From Pseudomonas putida (GTDB taxonomy: Bacteria > Pseudomonadota > Gammaproteobacteria > Pseudomonadales > Pseudomonadaceae), in the NCBI RefSeq assembly GCF_004357765.1, contig NZ_SMTE01000006.1:124001-188000 (forward strand): 64,000 nucleotides of DNA, read 5' to 3'. The notes under the pieces were generated by a model. That model was not told the DNA's origin. It was given only the letters and a program-made list of their open reading frames with translations, and made no database searches. Each line of letters begins with the position of its first letter. Positions within the stretch are counted from its first letter, which is position 1. This document shows positions 38,013 through 46,874 of the stretch, in pieces. The position numbers and the translations under genes are program-made.

Positions 38013-38456
38013 TGTCGAATCACCTCTTGCTGGGCTTGTCTCTGCGCGCCATGCGCAGGGCGGGGGCAACTGCTAGGCTGATAGCTGCGAGCCGCCAGGA
38101 ATGCACGCATCATCGGGCTTTTGCCTACCCCCTCGCCGTCTGCAACCGACGTACTTTTGTCCAGCTGCGCCGCTGACTTTTCCTACCCGCAAGCGCCGCT
38201 TTCGAGTGACCTTGTGACGTAAAAGCGCGGCTGTATGGGTAGAAAAACCCATAAACGACATCGCCCATACTGGATGCGACCCGTTGCGTACTGGATACGA
38301 CCCCACCAGTAGGCGATTGCCCGGCGCTGGAGGATTATCGAAAGCGACTCGTATAGCACGGCCACGCAACCTGCCCTCTGCAGGCCTGGTCGACCGGACC
38401 CTCAGAACGCCCGGCGACCCACGCGAACCCGAAGACAAAATCACAGGAGTCCATCC
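38013..38456. promoter_or_regulatory. sdaA-choX divergent regulatory region
   Basis: This 444-base region drives sdaA and choX apart. It holds a perfect dyad TATGGGT-N6-ACCCATA at 38234-38253 and a direct repeat TACTGGAT(G/A)CGACCC at 38268 and 38289. Both lie 150-220 bases upstream of choX. No gene is visible. Confidence 0.6.
38268..38303. promoter_or_regulatory. tandem 15-bp repeat with 21-bp period, candidate GbdR site
   Basis: TACTGGATGCGACCC (38268-38282) and TACTGGATACGACCC (38289-38303) differ at one base and are spaced two helical turns apart, the geometry of AraC-family operators. GbdR is encoded nearby and is known to activate the choX operon in P. aeruginosa. Which regulator binds here is inference. 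Confidence 0.6.
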
Positions 38457-39404
38457 ATGAAAGGTTCACCCTCGCTGTTGCTGGTAGCGTTGCTCACCGC
38501 TCCGCTGCTGGCCCAGGCCGCCGAACCCGAACAGTGCCAGACGGTACGGTTCTCCGATGTCGGCTGGACCGACATCACGGTCACCACGGCCACCACCAGC
38601 GTCGTGCTCGAAGCCCTGGGCTACAAGACCCACACGACGATGATCTCGGTACCGGTGACCTACAAGTCACTGGCCACCGGCAAGGACCTGGACGTGTTTC
38701 TCGGCAACTGGATGCCGACCATGGAGAACGACATCAAGCAATACCGCGACGCCGGCACCGTAGAAACCGTGCGCGCCAACCTGGAAAACGCCAAATACAC
38801 CCTGGCGGTCCCCCAGGCGCTGTATGACAAGGGGCTGAAGGATTTCAGCGACATTCCCAAGTTCAAGAAAGAACTGGACGGCAAGATCTACGGCATCGAG
38901 CCCGGCAACGATGGCAACCGCACCATCCAGAGCATGATCGACAAGAACGCCTTCGGTCTGAAGGACGCCGGGTTCAAGATCGTGCAGTCCAGCGAGGCCG
39001 GCATGCTCTCGCAGGTCGACCGCGCGCAGAAGCGTGGCGAGGCGATCGTGTTCCTGGGCTGGGAACCGCATCCGATGAACACCCGCTTCAAGATGCAGTA
39101 CCTGACCGGCGGGGACGAGTTCTTCGGTCCCGATTTCGGTAAGGCGACCGTGCTGACCAACACCCGCAAGGGCTATGTGCAGGAATGCAGCAACGTTGGC
39201 CAACTGCTGAAGAATCTGTCGTTCGAGCTCAAGGATGAGAGCACCATGATGGGCTATGTCCTGGACGACAAGATGAAACCCGAAGCAGCCGCCAAGAAGT
39301 GGCTCAAGGACAACCCCGGCAAGCTCGATACCTGGCTCGCCGGCGTTACCACCGTGGATGGCAAACCCGGCCTTGAGGCGGCCAAGGCCAAGCTCGTGCA
39401 ATAA
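38457..39404 (+). CDS. choX: choline/betaine-binding periplasmic protein
   Basis: The 315-residue protein has a signal peptide (LLTAPLLAQA before AEPEQC) and the quaternary-amine binding fold of ChoX/CbcX: VGWTDITVTTATTSVVLEAL, FLGNWMPTMEND and FLGWEPHPMNTRF supply Trp residues for an aromatic cage. It presents choline, and perhaps betaine, to CbcWV encoded next. The start follows GGAGTCCATCC. It is paralogous to CaiX, and the pair may share the same transporter core. It also appears as cbcX in the literature. Confidence 0.93.
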   Translation: MKGSPSLLLVALLTAPLLAQAAEPEQCQTVRFSDVGWTDITVTTATTSVVLEALGYKTHTTMISVPVTYKSLATGKDLDVFLGNWMPTMENDIKQYRDAGTVETVRANLENAKYTLAVPQALYDKGLKDFSDIPKFKKELDGKIYGIEPGNDGNRTIQSMIDKNAFGLKDAGFKIVQSSEAGMLSQVDRAQKRGEAIVFLGWEPHPMNTRFKMQYLTGGDEFFGPDFGKATVLTNTRKGYVQECSNVGQLLKNLSFELKDESTMMGYVLDDKMKPEAAAKKWLKDNPGKLDTWLAGVTTVDGKPGLEAAKAKLVQ

Positions 39405-39488
39405 CGAAATACGTAATAGCGCTACCTCGGGGCGGGACCGTGCCCGCCCCGGACTGATTTCAATCTTTGCAGGTGGAAGCTCGCTATC

Positions 39489-40334
39489 ATGCTCATCGAT
39501 CACAAAATACCCCTGGGTCAGTACATCGCGTCGTTCGTCGAATGGCTGACCCAGAACGGCGCCGATTATTTCGACGCCATCGCTCAGGGCCTGGAATTCA
39601 TGATCCATGGCGTCACCAGTGCCCTGACCTGGTTCAACCCGTATGTCCTCGTCGCCCTGTTCGCCGCCCTTGCTTACCTGATCCAGCGTAAATGGTCGCT
39701 GACCGTCTTCGTCGCCCTGTCCTTCCTGCTGATCCTAAACCTGGGTTACTGGCAGGAAACCATGGAGACCCTGGCCCAGGTCAGCTTCGCCACCGTCGTC
39801 TGCGTTGCCATCGGCGTGCCGTTGGGCATCGTCGCGGCGCACAAGCCGATGTTCTATACCGCCATGCGTCCGATCCTGGACCTCATGCAGACGGTGCCGA
39901 CCTTCGTCTACCTGATCCCGACCCTGACCCTGTTCGGCCTGGGCGTGGTGCCGGGGCTGATCTCCACGGTGGTATTCGCCATCGCCGCGCCCATCCGCCT
40001 CACCTACCTGGGTATCTGCGACGTGCCGCAGGAGCTGATGGACGCCGGCAAGGCATTCGGCTGCTCGCGCCGTCAATTGCTGACCCGCATCGAACTGCCT
40101 CACGCCATGCCGAGCATCGCCGCCGGCGTGACCCAATGCATCATGCTGTCGCTGTCGATGGTGGTGATCGCCGCCCTGGTAGGCGCCGATGGCCTGGGCA
40201 AGCCTGTGGTCAACGCACTGAACACCGCCGATATTTCCCTGGGCTTCGAAGCAGGTCTGGCCATCGTGCTGCTGGCGATCATGCTCGACCGTATCTGCAA
40301 GCAACCGGAGCTGCCGGTAAGGGGTGAAGCATGA
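39489..40334 (+). CDS. cbcW: choline/betaine/carnitine ABC transporter permease
   Basis: The 281-residue inner-membrane protein has about six to seven helices and the ProW/OpuAB EAA-loop (ELMDAGKAFGCSRRQLL). It forms the channel of the CbcXWV system. Its end overlaps the cbcV start by four bases (ATGA). The ribosome binding site (GGTGGAAG) is rather far from the start. Confidence 0.94.
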   Translation: MLIDHKIPLGQYIASFVEWLTQNGADYFDAIAQGLEFMIHGVTSALTWFNPYVLVALFAALAYLIQRKWSLTVFVALSFLLILNLGYWQETMETLAQVSFATVVCVAIGVPLGIVAAHKPMFYTAMRPILDLMQTVPTFVYLIPTLTLFGLGVVPGLISTVVFAIAAPIRLTYLGICDVPQELMDAGKAFGCSRRQLLTRIELPHAMPSIAAGVTQCIMLSLSMVVIAALVGADGLGKPVVNALNTADISLGFEAGLAIVLLAIMLDRICKQPELPVRGEA

Positions 40335-41509
40335 GCATCATTCGTTTCGAAGACGTCGACGTCATTTTCTCCAGCAAGCCGCGCGAAGCGCTGGCATTGC
40401 TCGACGAGGGCAAGACCCGCGAACAGATCCTCAAGCAGACCGGGCTGGTGGTGGGAGTCGAGAAGGCCAATCTGGACATCAACAAGGGCGAGATCTGCGT
40501 GCTGATGGGCCTGTCGGGCTCGGGCAAGTCGAGCCTGCTGCGCTGCATCAACGGCCTCAACACCGTCAGCCGCGGCAAGCTGTTCGTCGAGCACGAAGGC
40601 AAGCACATCGACATCGCCAACTGCACCGCGGCGGAGCTGAAACTGATGCGCACCAAGCGCATCGCCATGGTGTTCCAGAAATTCGCCCTGATGCCTTGGC
40701 TGACGGTGCGCGAGAACATCAGCTTCGGCCTTGAGATGCAGGGCCGTCCGGAGAAAGAACGGCGCAAGCTGGTCGACGAGAAACTCGAGCTGGTCGGTCT
40801 GACCCAATGGCGCAACAAGAAACCGGACGAACTCTCCGGCGGCATGCAGCAGCGCGTGGGCCTGGCCCGGGCGCTGGCGATGGATGCCGATATCCTGCTG
40901 ATGGATGAACCGTTCTCGGCCCTCGACCCGCTGATCCGCCAAGGCCTGCAGGATGAACTGCTGGAACTGCAACGCAAACTGAGCAAGACCATCGTGTTCG
41001 TCAGCCACGACCTGGACGAGGCGCTCAAGCTGGGTAGCCGCATCGCCATCATGAAGGACGGGCGGATCATCCAGTACAGCAAACCCGAGGAAATCGTCCT
41101 CAACCCGGCCGATGACTACGTACGTACCTTCGTCGCCCACACCAACCCGCTGAACGTGCTGTGCGGGCGCAGCCTGATGCGCACTCTGGACGACTGCAAG
41201 CGAGTCAATGGTTCGGTGTGTCTGGATCCGGGCGGCGACTCGTGGCTGGACCTGGGCGAAGGCAACTCGATCAAGCGCGCCCGTCAGGGACAGAACGGTC
41301 TGGACATGCAGAACTGGGCGCCGGGACAGGCAGTGGAAGGGCTGGGGCGCAAGCCGACGCTGGTGCACGCCGACATCGGCATGCGCGACGCGCTGCAGAT
41401 TCGTTACCAGACCGGCAACAAACTGGTGCTGCAGGAAGACGACAAAGTGGTGGGGATTCTCGGGGATACCGAGCTCTATCACGCGCTGCTCGGCAAGACC
41501 CACGGGTGA
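40331..41509 (+). CDS. cbcV: choline/betaine/carnitine ABC transporter ATPase
   Basis: The 392-residue ProV/OpuAA-type ATPase carries Walker A MGLSGSGKSSLLRC, signature LSGGMQQRVGLARAL, and Walker B ILLMDEPFSALDP. A C-terminal region of about 110 residues follows the ATPase domain and corresponds to the regulatory extension (CBS-like) of betaine transporters, though the domain looks divergent. It is coupled to cbcW. A GC-rich hairpin and a REPIN follow. Confidence 0.95.
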   Translation: MSIIRFEDVDVIFSSKPREALALLDEGKTREQILKQTGLVVGVEKANLDINKGEICVLMGLSGSGKSSLLRCINGLNTVSRGKLFVEHEGKHIDIANCTAAELKLMRTKRIAMVFQKFALMPWLTVRENISFGLEMQGRPEKERRKLVDEKLELVGLTQWRNKKPDELSGGMQQRVGLARALAMDADILLMDEPFSALDPLIRQGLQDELLELQRKLSKTIVFVSHDLDEALKLGSRIAIMKDGRIIQYSKPEEIVLNPADDYVRTFVAHTNPLNVLCGRSLMRTLDDCKRVNGSVCLDPGGDSWLDLGEGNSIKRARQGQNGLDMQNWAPGQAVEGLGRKPTLVHADIGMRDALQIRYQTGNKLVLQEDDKVVGILGDTELYHALLGKTHG

Positions 41510-41517
41510 TGCAATTG

Positions 41518-41534
41518 GGGCCGCCTGGCGGCCC
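41518..41534 (+). terminator. hairpin after cbcV
   Basis: GGGCCGCC-T-GGCGGCCC is a perfect 8-bp stem nine bases past the stop codon, without a clear T-run. Confidence 0.55.
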
Positions 41535-41636
41535 ATTCGCGGGCAAGCCCGCTCCCACAGGCCCTCCACCGATTTCAAGGACGGTGCGGTACCTGTGGGA
41601 GCGGGCTTGCCCGCGAATGGGCTGCAAAGCAGCCCC
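41531..41636. repeat. REPIN plus GGGCTGC hairpin between cbcV and hisF
   Basis: Two inverted REPs of the CCCGCGAA subtype (41531-41622) run into GGGCTGC-AAA-GCAGCCC (41619-41635), which probably terminates hisF on the minus strand. Confidence 0.88.
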
Positions 41637-41646
41637 AATCAATGCT

Positions 41647-42417
41647 TCAGCGAACGACGATGCCGCGCGAAGCCATGTAGGCCTTGGCCTCAGGCACGGT
41701 GTACTCGCCGAAGTGGAAGATGCTCGCCGCCAACACCGCGCTGGCATGCCCTTCCAGAATCCCGTCAGCCAGGTGCTGCAGGTTACCCACTCCGCCCGAA
41801 GCAATCACCGGAATCCCCAGCGCATCGCTGATGGCGCGGGTCACGCCCAGGTCGAAGCCATTCTTCATGCCGTCCTGGTCCATGCTGGTCAGGAGGATCT
41901 CACCCGCTCCCAGGCCTTCCATCTTCTTCGCCCACTCGACCGCATCCAGCCCGGTTGGCTTGCGTCCGCCATGGGTGAAGATCTCCCAGCGCGGCTCCTC
42001 GCCGGGGCCCGACACCTTCTTGGCGTCGATAGCCACGACGATGCACTGCGAACCGAAACGGTCCGCGGCTTCGCCAACGAACTCCGGGTTGAACACCGCG
42101 GCGGTGTTGATCGACACCTTGTCGGCACCGGCATTGAGCAGATTGCGGATGTCCTGCACGGTACGCACGCCACCGCCCACGGTCAGTGGAATGAACACCT
42201 GGCTGGCCATGCGCTCGACGGTATGCAGGGTGGTGTCGCGGCCATCGACGCTGGCGGTGATGTCGAGGAAGGTGATTTCATCGGCACCCTGCTCGTTGTA
42301 GCGACGGGCGATTTCCACCGGGTCACCGGCGTCACGGATGTTCTCGAACTTGACGCCCTTGACCACCCGGCCGTTGTCCACGTCCAGGCAAGGGATGATG
42401 CGCTTGGCCAATGCCAT
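41647..42417 (-). CDS. hisF: imidazole glycerol phosphate synthase, cyclase subunit
   Basis: The 256-residue TIM-barrel protein has the catalytic Asp11 in [15 protein letters not shown] and the second catalytic Asp (residue ~130) in VVAIDAKK. It uses ammonia from HisH to make IGP and AICAR in histidine synthesis. It starts after GAGGACTGAACC, 10 bases after hisA. Confidence 0.97.
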   Translation of the reverse strand: MALAKRIIPCLDVDNGRVVKGVKFENIRDAGDPVEIARRYNEQGADEITFLDITASVDGRDTTLHTVERMASQVFIPLTVGGGVRTVQDIRNLLNAGADKVSINTAAVFNPEFVGEAADRFGSQCIVVAIDAKKVSGPGEEPRWEIFTHGGRKPTGLDAVEWAKKMEGLGAGEILLTSMDQDGMKNGFDLGVTRAISDALGIPVIASGGVGNLQHLADGILEGHASAVLAASIFHFGEYTVPEAKAYMASRGIVVR

Positions 42418-42427
42418 GGTTCAGTCC

Positions 42428-43165
42428 TCAGCCTTGGTAGTTGTCACAGAAGGCCTGGGCCTCGGCGACATCGAGCGTGCCTTCGTAGATGGCGCGGCCA
42501 GTGATGGCGCCGATGATGCCAGGGGCCTTGGCATCGAGCAGGGCCTTGATGTCACCCAGGTTGTGGATACCGCCCGAAGCGATCACCGGAATCGAGGTGG
42601 CTTCGGCGAGTGCCTTGGTGAACGGCACGTTACAGCCTTGCATCATGCCGTCCTTGGCGATGTCGGTGTAGACGATCGCCGAGACGCCATCGGCCTCGAA
42701 ACGCTTGGCCAGGTCGATGACCTGCACCGAGCTGACTTCGGCCCAGCCGTCGGTGGCGACGAAGCCGTCCTTGGCGTCCAGGCCGACGATGACCTTGCCC
42801 GGGAACGCCTTGCACGCCTCGGCCACGAACTCAGGCTGCTTGACCGCCTTGGTGCCGATGATTACGTAGCTGACACCCGCCTTGACGTAGTGCTCGATGG
42901 TTTCCAGCGAGCGGATGCCGCCGCCGATCTGGATCGGCAAGGTCGGATAGCGCTTGGCGATGGCGGTGACCACTTCACCGTTGACTGGCTGGCCTTCGAA
43001 GGCACCGTTTAGGTCGACCAGGTGCAGCCGGCGGCAACCACCCTCGACCCACTTGGCGGCCATGCTCACCGGGTCGTCGGAAAACACCGTGGAGTCTTCC
43101 ATGCGGCCCTGGCGCAGGCGCACGCAGGCTCCGTCCTTCAGATCGATAGCGGGGATAATCAGCAT
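42428..43165 (-). CDS. hisA: ProFAR isomerase
   Basis: The 245-residue TIM barrel has the N-terminal [19 protein letters not shown] (catalytic Asp8) and [10 protein letters not shown] with the second Asp. It isomerises ProFAR to PRFAR. The start at 43165 follows GAGGAACACAC; the longer in-frame extension covers repeat DNA. Confidence 0.97.
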   Translation of the reverse strand: MLIIPAIDLKDGACVRLRQGRMEDSTVFSDDPVSMAAKWVEGGCRRLHLVDLNGAFEGQPVNGEVVTAIAKRYPTLPIQIGGGIRSLETIEHYVKAGVSYVIIGTKAVKQPEFVAEACKAFPGKVIVGLDAKDGFVATDGWAEVSSVQVIDLAKRFEADGVSAIVYTDIAKDGMMQGCNVPFTKALAEATSIPVIASGGIHNLGDIKALLDAKAPGIIGAITGRAIYEGTLDVAEAQAFCDNYQG

Positions 43166-43185
43166 GTGTGTTCCTCGAAAAGTCA

Positions 43186-43272
43186 CAAGCTGCAAGCTTC
43201 AAGCGACAAGCTTGCACGCGTTTGCCCGAGCTAGGCGCAAGTGCCTGGCGCTAGTAGCTCGGAGCTTGAAGC
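43186..43272. repeat. nested inverted-repeat element between hisH and hisA
   Basis: AAGCTGCAAGCTTCAAGCGACAAG-type short repeats begin the element, and the outer arms GCTTCAAGC (43196-43204) and GCTTGAAGC (43264-43272) pair. Inside, GAGCTA and TAGCTC pair around GGCGCAAGTGCCTGGCGC. AAGCTGCAAGC repeats of this type are common between pseudomonad genes and differ from the REP family. Confidence 0.65.
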
Positions 43273-43279
43273 CAAAGAC

Positions 43280-43918
43280 TTACCAGCGCCCGTCCCAAGC
43301 GACGAAGTTCTGCAGCAGCTGCAGGCCATGGGTATGGCTCTTCTCCGGGTGGAACTGCACGGCAAAGCGCGATCCGTCGGCCAGCGCAGCGGCGAAGTCG
43401 ACGCCGTAGTGGCCACGACCGACCACCTGCCCCGGCTTGCCGGCATTGATGTAGTAGCTGTGCACGAAATAGAAGCGCGCGCGGTCGGAGATGTCGTGCC
43501 ACAGCGGGTGGTCGATGGTCTGGCTGACCTCGTTCCAGCCCATGTGCGGCACCTTCAGGTGCTCACCGTCTTCTTCCAGGCCCTTGCCGAAGAAGCGCAC
43601 CTGGCCCGGGAACAGGCCAATGCAGTCGACGCCGTCGTTTTCCTCGCTGTGCTCCAGCAGCGCCTGCATGCCGACGCAGATACCGAGAAACGGACGATCC
43701 TGGCTGACTTCGCGGACCAGGCTGTCGAAGCCCAGGCGGCGAATCTCGGCCATGCAGTCGCGAATCGCGCCGACGCCCGGGAACACCACACGGTCCGCCT
43801 CGCGGATCACCGCGGCGTCGCTGGTGACCAGCACCTTGCCGGCGCCGACGTGCTCGAGCGCCTTGGCCACCGAGTGCAGGTTACCCATGCCATAGTCGAT
43901 TACGGCTACCGTCTGCAT
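43280..43918 (-). CDS. hisH: imidazole glycerol phosphate synthase, glutaminase subunit
   Basis: The 212-residue class-I glutamine amidotransferase has the nucleophile Cys in [16 protein letters not shown] and the His-Glu pair in [16 protein letters not shown]. It feeds ammonia to HisF. It follows hisB with no spacing. Confidence 0.97.
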   Translation of the reverse strand: MQTVAVIDYGMGNLHSVAKALEHVGAGKVLVTSDAAVIREADRVVFPGVGAIRDCMAEIRRLGFDSLVREVSQDRPFLGICVGMQALLEHSEENDGVDCIGLFPGQVRFFGKGLEEDGEHLKVPHMGWNEVSQTIDHPLWHDISDRARFYFVHSYYINAGKPGQVVGRGHYGVDFAAALADGSRFAVQFHPEKSHTHGLQLLQNFVAWDGRW

Positions 43919-44512
43919 TTACAGGCACCCTTTGGTCGACGGCATCTGGCCGGCCATGCGCTCGTCGAGGGTCACGGCCATGCGCAGGGCGCGGCCGAAA
44001 GCCTTGAACACGGTCTCGATCTGGTGATGGGTGTTGTGGCCGCGCAGGTTGTCGATGTGCAGGGTCACCAGAGCGTGGTTGACGAAGCCCTGGAAGAACT
44101 CCTGGAACAGGTCGACATCGAAGCCACCGACGCTGGCACGGGTGTACGGCACGTGCATCTGCAGGCCCGGACGGCCAGAGAAGTCGATGACCACGCGCGA
44201 CAGCGCTTCGTCCAGCGGCACGTAGGCGTGGCCGTAGCGGAAGATGCCCTTCTTGTCGCCAATGGCCTGGGCGAATGCCTGGCCGAGGGTGATACCGACG
44301 TCTTCGACGGTATGGTGATCGTCGATATGCAGGTCGCCCTTGCACTCGATATCCAGGTCGATCAGCCCGTGGCGAGCGATCTGGTCAAGCATGTGTTCAA
44401 GGAACGGCACGCCGATATCGAATCGGGCCTTGCCACTGCCATCGAGGTTGATCGAGCACTTGACCTGGGTCTCCAGGGTATTGCGCTCGACGGAAGCCTT
44501 ACGTTCGACCAT
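43919..44512 (-). CDS. hisB: imidazoleglycerol-phosphate dehydratase
   Basis: The 197-residue monofunctional HisB has the manganese-binding His motifs [30 protein letters not shown] and [17 protein letters not shown]. Length matches the monofunctional enzyme. The start at 44512 follows GGAGCTGGTG. It is the first gene of the hisBH-(AF) group. Confidence 0.97.
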   Translation of the reverse strand: MVERKASVERNTLETQVKCSINLDGSGKARFDIGVPFLEHMLDQIARHGLIDLDIECKGDLHIDDHHTVEDVGITLGQAFAQAIGDKKGIFRYGHAYVPLDEALSRVVIDFSGRPGLQMHVPYTRASVGGFDVDLFQEFFQGFVNHALVTLHIDNLRGHNTHHQIETVFKAFGRALRMAVTLDERMAGQMPSTKGCL

Positions 44513-44670
44513 CACCAGCTCCGCAAAATCATTGGGCGAAAAGGGCTCCATTATAGGCCCAGAACGCGCCCGCTTGAAACGCGGATGACATATGGCAAAG
44601 CGAGGAATTACGGGGACCGACAGTGCTACAGGTCTATACAACCGGGTATCAGGGGCTGCTTGGCAGCCCA

Positions 44671-44726
44671 TCGCCGGCAAGCCGGCTCCTGCAGAAGAGG
44701 TCCTGGAGGAGCCGGTTTGCCGGTGA
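44671..44726. repeat. second REP-type inverted pair (GCCGGCAAGCCGGC class)
   Basis: TCGCCGGCAAGCCGGCTCCT and its inverted copy near 44703 form a foldback different in sequence from the main REP family. A GGGCTGCTTGGCAGCCC hairpin lies just upstream (44653). It sits between hisB and the MFS gene end. Confidence 0.8.
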
Positions 44727-44768
44727 CAGAGCCCTTTCAGGCCGTGAAAACGCTGGCTATTTCATCGT

Positions 44769-46430
44769 TCAATGGAACAACACAGCCGTTTTCTGCAGGG
44801 TGATCCACACCCCCCAGGCCAGCGGAATCACTACTACCGCCCAGGCGATCAGCACCAGCGGCAGGCTGCCCGGTGCCGCGTGCCATTCCAGCGAACGCGC
44901 GCCATCGGCGCCTTTGTCGTGGCTCAGGGCACGCTCGGCGGCCAGTTCGGCATCGCTCATGAAGTGCTTGTCGGCCACCGGACGGATCAGCAGGTTGCAA
45001 ATGAAGCCCAGTACCAGCAGACCGGAGAGGATGTACAGGGTCATGTCATAGGCCGCTGCACGCTCCACGCCTGCCGCCAGTTGGTACTCGCGCAGGTAGG
45101 TGATCAGCACCGGGCCGAGCACACCGGCCGCGGCCCACGCGGTCAGCAGGCGACCATGGATGGCACCGACCATCTGGGTACCGAACAGGTCGGCCAGGTA
45201 CGCCGGTACAGTGGAGAAACCGCCGCCGTACATCGACAGAATGATGCAGAACGCCGCTACGAACAGCGCCACGTTGCCCAGGTGACCCATGTTGGGGATC
45301 AGACTGTAGAGGCCAACGCCGAGGGCGAAGAAGGCGAAGTAAGTGTTCTTGCGGCCGATGTAGTCGGAGAACGAAGCCCAGAAGAACCGACCACCGATGT
45401 TGAACAGACTCAGCAGGCCGGTGAAGCCGGCGGCGATCGCTGCGATCTGGGTCAGTTGTGCGGCATCCAGTTGGCTGAAGCTCAGCTCATTGCCCAGCAG
45501 CTTGCCGGCGAACACTTCCTGCAGCAGCGGGGAAGCCATGCCGAGGATACCGATACCGGCCGAGACGTTCAGGCACAATACCAGCCAGACCAGGGCGAAC
45601 TGCGGGGTCTTCCAGGCGACGCTGACGTGCACGTGACGGTCGGTGACCATACCGTTGCCGGCTTTCTTCGCTGGAGCCGTCCAGCCTTCAGGCTTCCAGC
45701 CAGTCGGAGGAATGCGGTAGGCCAGGGCACCTGCGGTCATGAACACGAAGTAAACCGCAGCCATCACCACGAAGCTCTGCCAGACGCCGACTTCCTGGGC
45801 GTTGCCGAAGTGGCCCATCAGCGCGGTCGCCAGAGGTGCACCGACCATCGCGCCGCCGCCGAAGCCCATGATCGCCATGCCGGTGGCCATGCCGCGTTTG
45901 TCCGGGAACCACTTGATCAGGGTCGACACCGGCGAGATGTAGCCCAGACCCAGGCCGATACCACCGATCACACCGGACCCCAGCCACATCAGCCAGAGCT
46001 GGTGGGTTTTCACGCCGATCGCCGAGATCAGCATGCCGCCACACCAGCACAGCGCCGACACCAAGCCGGCCTTGCGCGGGCCGGCGTGTTCCAGCCAACC
46101 GCCGAGCACGGCGGCCGAGCAACCAAGGAAGACGAAGAACAGGGTGTAGATCCAGCTCAACATCGAGATCGGCCAGTCGCACTCGCTGGTGAACATACGG
46201 GCGATGAAGCCCATGTCGGCGGAACAGGCGACCGGTGCGGTGATACCGATGGCTTGCGACAGGGGCAGCCAGAACACCGAAAAGCCGTAGGCCATACCGA
46301 TGCACAGGTGAATCGCCAGGGCTGCCGGCGGTACCAGCCAGCGGTTGAAGCCCGGGCGGGCGATGATGCGCTCCTTCGACAGGAAGCCTGGCGATGTCGC
46401 CAGGCCTTCGGCCGTGATAGTACTGCTCAT
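44769..46430 (-). CDS. OFA-family MFS transporter
   Basis: The 553-residue protein has about 12 membrane helices with an unusually large loop between the second and fourth helices. The family motifs include AIHLCIGMAYGFSVFWLPLSQ, typical of the oxalate/formate antiporter group, and YFAFFALGVGLYSLIPNMG. The start at 46430 follows AAGGATAAATCC. The substrate is unknown: OFA members move oxalate, formate, lactate or other monocarboxylates. It is not linked to the his genes. Confidence 0.85.
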   Translation of the reverse strand: MSSTITAEGLATSPGFLSKERIIARPGFNRWLVPPAALAIHLCIGMAYGFSVFWLPLSQAIGITAPVACSADMGFIARMFTSECDWPISMLSWIYTLFFVFLGCSAAVLGGWLEHAGPRKAGLVSALCWCGGMLISAIGVKTHQLWLMWLGSGVIGGIGLGLGYISPVSTLIKWFPDKRGMATGMAIMGFGGGAMVGAPLATALMGHFGNAQEVGVWQSFVVMAAVYFVFMTAGALAYRIPPTGWKPEGWTAPAKKAGNGMVTDRHVHVSVAWKTPQFALVWLVLCLNVSAGIGILGMASPLLQEVFAGKLLGNELSFSQLDAAQLTQIAAIAAGFTGLLSLFNIGGRFFWASFSDYIGRKNTYFAFFALGVGLYSLIPNMGHLGNVALFVAAFCIILSMYGGGFSTVPAYLADLFGTQMVGAIHGRLLTAWAAAGVLGPVLITYLREYQLAAGVERAAAYDMTLYILSGLLVLGFICNLLIRPVADKHFMSDAELAAERALSHDKGADGARSLEWHAAPGSLPLVLIAWAVVVIPLAWGVWITLQKTAVLFH

Positions 46431-46874
46431 GGATTTATCCTTATGTAGGTAGACGGGGCTGGCGGATTTAATCCCAGGCTCTTGTGGGGTGTACGCAAGG
46501 CGTAGCAGGCCTTTTCCAGGGTGACGCGCTGCGACCATAGGTCGCGGCCGCTCCGACAACGGCGCAAGGTTACCAGCATCCGGCGCAATGAAAGCAATCT
46601 GATATCGCGTTTTTTTGCCAAGCTGAAACGGTATTTCCTTGCTGTATGCCTGCGGCGGTCCTTTCGCGGGCAAGCCCGCTCCCACAGGGACCGCGCCGCT
46701 GTCGAAGGCCTCGGAGATCCGGTGGGAACTGCAGGGAAACCCGGAACTGAATCCTCATAACCCGATCCATTCGTACGAAATGCCCTATCTCGCTAGTCGA
46801 ATTCTCAGGGCCCATGGCGGCGGCGCTATACTCTGCCCCGCGAAATTCATAAAACGGACTACAAGGACTCGCCC
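46431..46874. other. 444-base region between MFS gene and asmA
   Basis: It contains the MFS and asmA promoters and a single REP at 46661. Open frames across it lack sites and protein-like composition. Confidence 0.4.
46661..46688. repeat. single REP
   Basis: One REP copy, CTTTCGCGGGCAAGCCCGCT followed by CCCACAGG, without an inverted partner. Confidence 0.85.
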
